A stretch of DNA of 64,000 nucleotides from Prescottella sp. R16 (GTDB lineage Bacteria; Actinomycetota; Actinomycetes; Mycobacteriales; Mycobacteriaceae), in contig NZ_CP130943.1 in assembly GCF_030656875.1 (NCBI RefSeq), positions 3,162,001 through 3,226,000 on the forward strand, in the 5' to 3' direction. This document shows positions 60,850 to 64,000 of the stretch, piece after piece. Each line of letters starts with the position of its first letter. Position 1 is the first letter of the stretch. Both the position numbers and the translations under genes were made by a program. The notes below the pieces were generated by a model. It was not told the DNA's origin. It saw only the letters and a list, made by a program, of their open reading frames with translations, and did no database searches.

Positions 60850-62196
60850 GTGCCCGAGATTCCCCGCAGAAGCACCGCCCGCACCGCCAAGCTCGCGAGT
60901 ATCCCGCTGGGGATCGCCGGCCGCGCGGCTGTGGGGTTCGGCCGGAAGCTGACCGGTGGCGACCGGGACACCATCGATGCCGAATTGGCCGCGAAGGCTG
61001 CCGAACAGTTGTTCACCGTCCTCGGGGAACTCAAGGGTGGCGCGATGAAGCTCGGCCAGGCGCTGTCCGTGATGGAGGCGGCGGTGCCGGAGGAGTTCGC
61101 GGAACCGTATCGCGAGGCCCTCACCAAGCTGCAGGCCGAGGCTCCGCCGCTGCCCGCCCGCCAGGTGCACCGGGTGCTCGACCAGCAACTCGGCACCCGG
61201 TGGCGGGAACGCTTCCGCGAGTTCGACGACTCCCCCACCGCGTCGGCGAGCATCGGGCAGGTGCACCGGGCGGTGTGGGCGGACGGCCGCGAGGTGGCCG
61301 TCAAGGTGCAGTACCCGGGAGCCGACGAGGCGCTGCGCGCGGACCTGAAGACACTGTCGCGGTTCGCGAACCTGTTCACGTCGATCATGCCCGGCACCGA
61401 TGTCAAACCGGTCCTCGACGAACTGTCCGCCCGCACCGAGGAGGAACTCGACTACCGCATCGAAGCCGACAATCAACGGGCGTTCGCGACGGCGTTCGAC
61501 GGAGACCCGAAGTTCGTGGTGCCGCGCGTCGTCGCGAGTGCCCCCAAGGTGGTGGTCACCGAGTGGATGTCGGCGACACCGCTGTCGGCGATCATCACCG
61601 ACGGCACCGCCGAGCAACGGAACACCGCCGGCGCCCTGCTCGCGGAGTTCCATTTCGTGTCGCCCGCCGAAGTGGGCCTGCTGCACTGTGATCCGCATCC
61701 CGGTAACTTCATGCTTCTGGACGACGGACGTCTCGGCATCATCGACTTCGGGGCCTGCGCGCCGCTGCCGAACGGGTTCCCACCGGAGCTCGGCCGGATG
61801 GTGCGGCTCAGTCTCGAAGAACGATTCGACGAGCTCACCGAACTGTTGCGCACCAACGGTTTCGTGCTGCCCGGCCGCACCGTCACCGACGAGGAGATCG
61901 CCGACTATCTACGCCCGTTCACCGACCCCATCCAGACCGAATCGTTCCATTTCACCCGGGCCTGGCTGCAGCGGGCGGCCGGCACGGCCACCGATCTGCA
62001 GGGTTCCCATTTCCGGACGGCCCGCGCACTCAATCTGCCACCGCAGTACCTGATGATCTTCCGGGTACTCCTGGGTTCGGTGGGTATCTGCGCGCAACTC
62101 GACGCCGAAGCGCCCTACATGGGCATCCTCAGCGCCTGGCTGCCGGGCTTCACCGACGACGGCACCGTGGCCGAATGTCACACCGGTTCAGTCTGA
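60850..62196 (+). CDS. ABC1/ADCK-like (UbiB) atypical kinase
   Basis: 448 residues. The KxGQ helix is in GGAMKLGQALSVMEAAVPEE, the Ala-rich loop reads SASIGQVHRA, the catalytic Lys follows in VAVKVQYPGADEALR, the ExD motif is in EELDYRIEADNQ, then CDPHPGNFM and IDFGA complete the fold. Such proteins support isoprenoid-quinone or lipid steps. GTG 60850, 8 nt after the previous stop. The last ten codons lie within palindrome family A, so the repeat supplies its C-terminus. Confidence 0.92.
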   Translation: MPEIPRRSTARTAKLASIPLGIAGRAAVGFGRKLTGGDRDTIDAELAAKAAEQLFTVLGELKGGAMKLGQALSVMEAAVPEEFAEPYREALTKLQAEAPPLPARQVHRVLDQQLGTRWRERFREFDDSPTASASIGQVHRAVWADGREVAVKVQYPGADEALRADLKTLSRFANLFTSIMPGTDVKPVLDELSARTEEELDYRIEADNQRAFATAFDGDPKFVVPRVVASAPKVVVTEWMSATPLSAIITDGTAEQRNTAGALLAEFHFVSPAEVGLLHCDPHPGNFMLLDDGRLGIIDFGACAPLPNGFPPELGRMVRLSLEERFDELTELLRTNGFVLPGRTVTDEEIADYLRPFTDPIQTESFHFTRAWLQRAAGTATDLQGSHFRTARALNLPPQYLMIFRVLLGSVGICAQLDAEAPYMGILSAWLPGFTDDGTVAECHTGSV

Positions 62197-62221
62197 CCGA
62201 ACGCATGTGACATTCGGCCAC
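62167..62221. repeat. Long palindrome, family A copy 2
   Basis: Perfect 16-bp arms (62167-62182 with 62206-62221), 23-nt spacer. The arms are identical to 3776-3791 and 3815-3830, the spacer differs. It spans the ABC1-kinase stop and ends just before the whiB7 stop, so it should terminate both. Confidence 0.75.
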
Positions 62222-62232
62222 AGCGGGTGCTG

Positions 62233-62574
62233 TCAGGCACACACCAGGGCCGGGTCCTCCTGTGGCACGGGATGTTTCCGGGGCCGGCCGCGGGGCCTCT
62301 TGCGGGCGATGACGGCGCCCTGTTCGAGGATCTCGCCGCCCCACACTCCCCACGGTTCCGCACGGTCGAGGGCTGCGGTGAGGCACCGGGTCCGGATCGG
62401 GCAGCCCGCGCACAGCTGCTTGGCGCGTTCGAGGTCGGCGGGGGTGTCGGCGAACCACAGGTCGGGGTTGTTCCCGGTGCGGCAGGGCAGTTCCCGGCGT
62501 GCCGAGCGGACGGCTCCCAGCCCGTTGGACACGGTGTGGTTCACGTTCTGTACTCGGCATGTCACGGTAGACAC
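62233..62574 (-). CDS. whiB7: WhiB7 transcriptional activator
   Basis: 113 residues. The iron-sulfur Cys pattern C..CxxC..C is in LPCRTGN, KQLCAGCPIRTRC, followed by the GVWGGE turn and the AT-hook RKRPRGRPRK that separates WhiB7 from other WhiB proteins. WhiB7 binds SigA and switches on intrinsic antibiotic-resistance genes. GTG 62574 with GAGGAG 5 nt upstream. It is preceded by a 440-nt leader with an upstream ORF and attenuator. Confidence 0.96.
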   Translation of the reverse strand: MSTVTCRVQNVNHTVSNGLGAVRSARRELPCRTGNNPDLWFADTPADLERAKQLCAGCPIRTRCLTAALDRAEPWGVWGGEILEQGAVIARKRPRGRPRKHPVPQEDPALVCA

Positions 62575-62670
62575 GTCTTCTCCTCTGTTTCGTTCTCGGC
62601 GGGTGCCGGCTGTCGTGGGTTTCACGAACCGCGGATGGTGGCCGGGAGCGGTGAACGCTCGAAACACGAA

Positions 62671-62701
62671 GGCCACGGTTCGCTGGGTGCGATCCGTGGC
62701 C
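62671..62701 (-). terminator. whiB7 leader attenuator hairpin
   Basis: On the minus strand, GGCCACGG (62701-62694) and CCGTGGCC (62678-62671) form an 8-bp stem with a 15-nt loop, followed by the T-rich TTCGTGTTTCG. It lies between the upstream ORF and whiB7, where a ribosome-controlled terminator is expected. Confidence 0.6.
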
Positions 62702-62722
62702 TGGGGAGGACGGGCGGAGTGT

Positions 62723-62932
62723 CTACCGAACGACGGTTCGGTGGCGGCTCCTGGCCACGGATTCGCGGGCTGCTGCTGCAATGACTGCTGCTGCGCGCGG
62801 ACGGAGTGCGTACGGTGCTGCTGCTGCGACGCTCGCGGCGGCCGTGTGGGCCGCGGGGAGGGCGCATGCGAATGCGGGCACCGATGCACGTGCCGCTGCT
62901 GCGTTCACCACAGTCGCGTTCCAGTCGTTCAT
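62723..62932 (-). CDS. Ala-rich upstream ORF in whiB7 leader
   Basis: 69 codons, starting MNDWNATVVNAAAARASVPA and ending HRTVVR. The ATG at 62932 follows a strong GGGAGGTGG ribosome binding site. More than a third of the residues are Ala. No folded domain is expected; it is best read as a leader peptide that senses translation stress for whiB7. Its codons for ESVARS (62753-62762) can pair with the first arm of the attenuator hairpin. A 7-bp hairpin overlaps its stop codon. Confidence 0.65.
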   Translation of the reverse strand: MNDWNATVVNAAAARASVPAFACALPAAHTAAASVAAAAPYALRPRAAAVIAAAARESVARSRHRTVVR

Positions 62933-63020
62933 CGTTGCCACCTCCCTTTCATCTCGTCGTCGACAGGACATGCCGGCCGGGCCGGCTACCGCACACGAGT
63001 TTCCCCGTGGCATGCGATCC

Positions 63021-63057
63021 AGGTTATGGGACCTGATCGGACCGCACAAGTTATTTT
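63021..63057 (-). promoter_or_regulatory. whiB7 promoter with AT-rich WhiB7 site
   Basis: On the minus strand: AT-rich AAAATAA (63057-63051), -35 TTGTGC (63049-63044), 17-nt spacer, -10 TAACCT (63026-63021). An AT-rich tract directly before the -35 is the known hallmark of WhiB7-dependent promoters, so autoregulation is likely. Confidence 0.7.
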
Positions 63058-63128
63058 CTACCTGCGGTTTCTCCGCCGCACAGCCGCATCCGTCGCCCGG
63101 CCGCGTGCCGGATACGCACGACGGCAGC

Positions 63129-64000
63129 TCACGGCAGGTCGAGAGTCGCCGCCGTCCGCTCCCCCCGCACAACTGCCAGGACCTCGGCACCGTACTGTTC
63201 GAGCTTCTTCGCACCGATCCCGGAGATCCCGGTCAGGGCCCGCTCGTCCCGGGGCTGTTGTTCGGCGATGGCCTGCAGCGTGTTGTCGGTGAACACCACG
63301 TAGGCGGGAACCTTCGCCTCGCGGGCCTTGTCCCGGCGCCATTCCTTGAGCGCCTCGAACAGTCCGGCGTCGAGGTCCGACGGGCAGTCCCGGCAGCGAC
63401 CGAGGGTGGTCGAGGGGGCGTCCATGAGCGGTTTCCCGCACACCCGGCACCGGGCACGTTTCCGCGTCGACCGTTGCGGCTCCGCAATTTTCGACGCCGG
63501 GGAATCGTCGGGGATCAGGCCGTGCAGGAACCGGGAGCGGCGCCGCGACTTGCGTCCGCCCTCGTTGCGGGCCAGCGCCCACGACAGGGCGAGGTGTTCG
63601 CGGGCCCGGGTGACACCGACGTAGAGGAGGCGTCGCTCCTCCTCGATCCCGGCCTCGTCGCCGGGCGAGGTGGAGTCGCCGAGCACGTGCGCGATGGGCA
63701 GCGTGCCCTCGGTGAGCCCGACGAGGAACACCGCGTCCCATTCGAGGCCCTTCGCGGCGTGCAGCGACGCGAGCGTCACACCCTGCACGACGGGGGGATG
63801 CCGGGCCTCGGAGCGGGCGGCGAGTTCGGCGAGCAGCCCGCCGAGCGTCAGGTACTGGTCGTGGCCCAGCAGTTCCTCGGTGAGCGCGACGAGCGCGGTC
63901 AGCGAGGCCCACCGTTCCCGGGCCTGGGTGCCGGCCGGTTCCTCGTCGCCGAGGCCGAGCGGCGCCAGGACGGCCCGCACGAGCGTCACCAGGTTCTCGC
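63129..64000 (-). CDS. uvrD2: ATP-dependent DNA helicase UvrD2, 3' part
   Basis: The 5' end is beyond the window; about 290 residues are visible. VTLASLHAAKGLEWDAVFLVGLTEG and EEERRLLYVGVTRAREHLALSW are SF1 helicase motifs V and VI. A tetracysteine linker (CRVCGKPL, then CRDC) and a C-terminal HRDC domain (FEALKEWRRDKAREAKVPAYVVFTDNTL) identify UvrD2 rather than UvrD1. Convergence with nothing; its stop precedes the whiB7 promoter. Confidence 0.93.
   Translation of the reverse strand, partial: ENLVTLVRAVLAPLGLGDEEPAGTQARERWASLTALVALTEELLGHDQYLTLGGLLAELAARSEARHPPVVQGVTLASLHAAKGLEWDAVFLVGLTEGTLPIAHVLGDSTSPGDEAGIEEERRLLYVGVTRAREHLALSWALARNEGGRKSRRRSRFLHGLIPDDSPASKIAEPQRSTRKRARCRVCGKPLMDAPSTTLGRCRDCPSDLDAGLFEALKEWRRDKAREAKVPAYVVFTDNTLQAIAEQQPRDERALTGISGIGAKKLEQYGAEVLAVVRGERTAATLDLP

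Overview
This is a chromosomal stretch from a high-GC, mycolic-acid-containing actinobacterium, most likely Rhodococcus or a close Nocardiaceae relative. Coding density is high and starts are often GTG or TTG. A WhiB7 regulator, a resuscitation-promoting factor, a tmRNA tag ADSNQRDYALAA and several gene blocks in the same order as in Mycobacterium tuberculosis (recalled: Rv3051c-Rv3055, Rv3068c-Rv3070, Rv3100c-Rv3105c, Rv3137-Rv3140, Rv3193c-Rv3198c) support this. No insertion sequence, prophage, integrase or CRISPR array is visible.

Layout. 0.1-3.8 kb: iron locus with two binding lipoproteins, an HtaA-domain protein and a NUDIX hydrolase. 3.8-8 kb: class Ib ribonucleotide reductase operon nrdHIEF behind a probable NrdR box pair. 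8.3-12.9 kb: FMN reductase and divergent TetR regulator, META lipoprotein, nucleosidase, nadE, NmrA-like protein. 12.8-16.9 kb: molybdenum cofactor genes (moaD, moaA, then divergent moeA, a moaC-mogA fusion, moaE). 17-20 kb: DEAD-box helicase, bluB and a CobW-type GTPase. 20-26.5 kb: secreted lipase, tandem SnoaL protein, tRNA-Ala, DsbA/MauE-like redox pair, VIT metal transporter, MFS exporter. 26.4-29.9 kb: pgm, paired crcB fluoride channels, proline iminopeptidase. 29.9-38.6 kb: ssrA, then two secreted hydrolases on the opposite strand, then smpB-ftsX-ftsE-Pro-rich protein-mscS-prfB. 38.7-42.7 kb: hisN, a small conserved protein, fadE24-fadE23. 42.8-46.2 kb: heme uptake and degradation operon behind a good IdeR box. 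46.2-51.5 kb: PepSY and other membrane proteins, an acyl-CoA ligase, a CPBP protein. 51.7-52.8 kb: initiator tRNA and an rpf gene. 52.9-62.2 kb: UPF0182, PPA1309, PDZ-Lon protease, zincin-like, YgjP-like, E1/TOMM-like and ABC1-kinase genes. 62.2-64 kb: whiB7 with a long leader, then the 3' part of uvrD2.

Common themes are iron and heme handling (four loci, two with IdeR-like boxes), ribosome rescue and antibiotic response (ssrA, smpB, prfB, whiB7) and redox or cofactor metabolism. The most interesting non-coding element is the whiB7 leader: a 69-codon Ala-rich upstream ORF, a terminator-like hairpin, and a 10-nt segment of the ORF that can pair with one arm of that hairpin, as expected for translation-coupled attenuation. 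Two families of long palindromes occur twice each at gene ends, with well-conserved arms and diverged loops.
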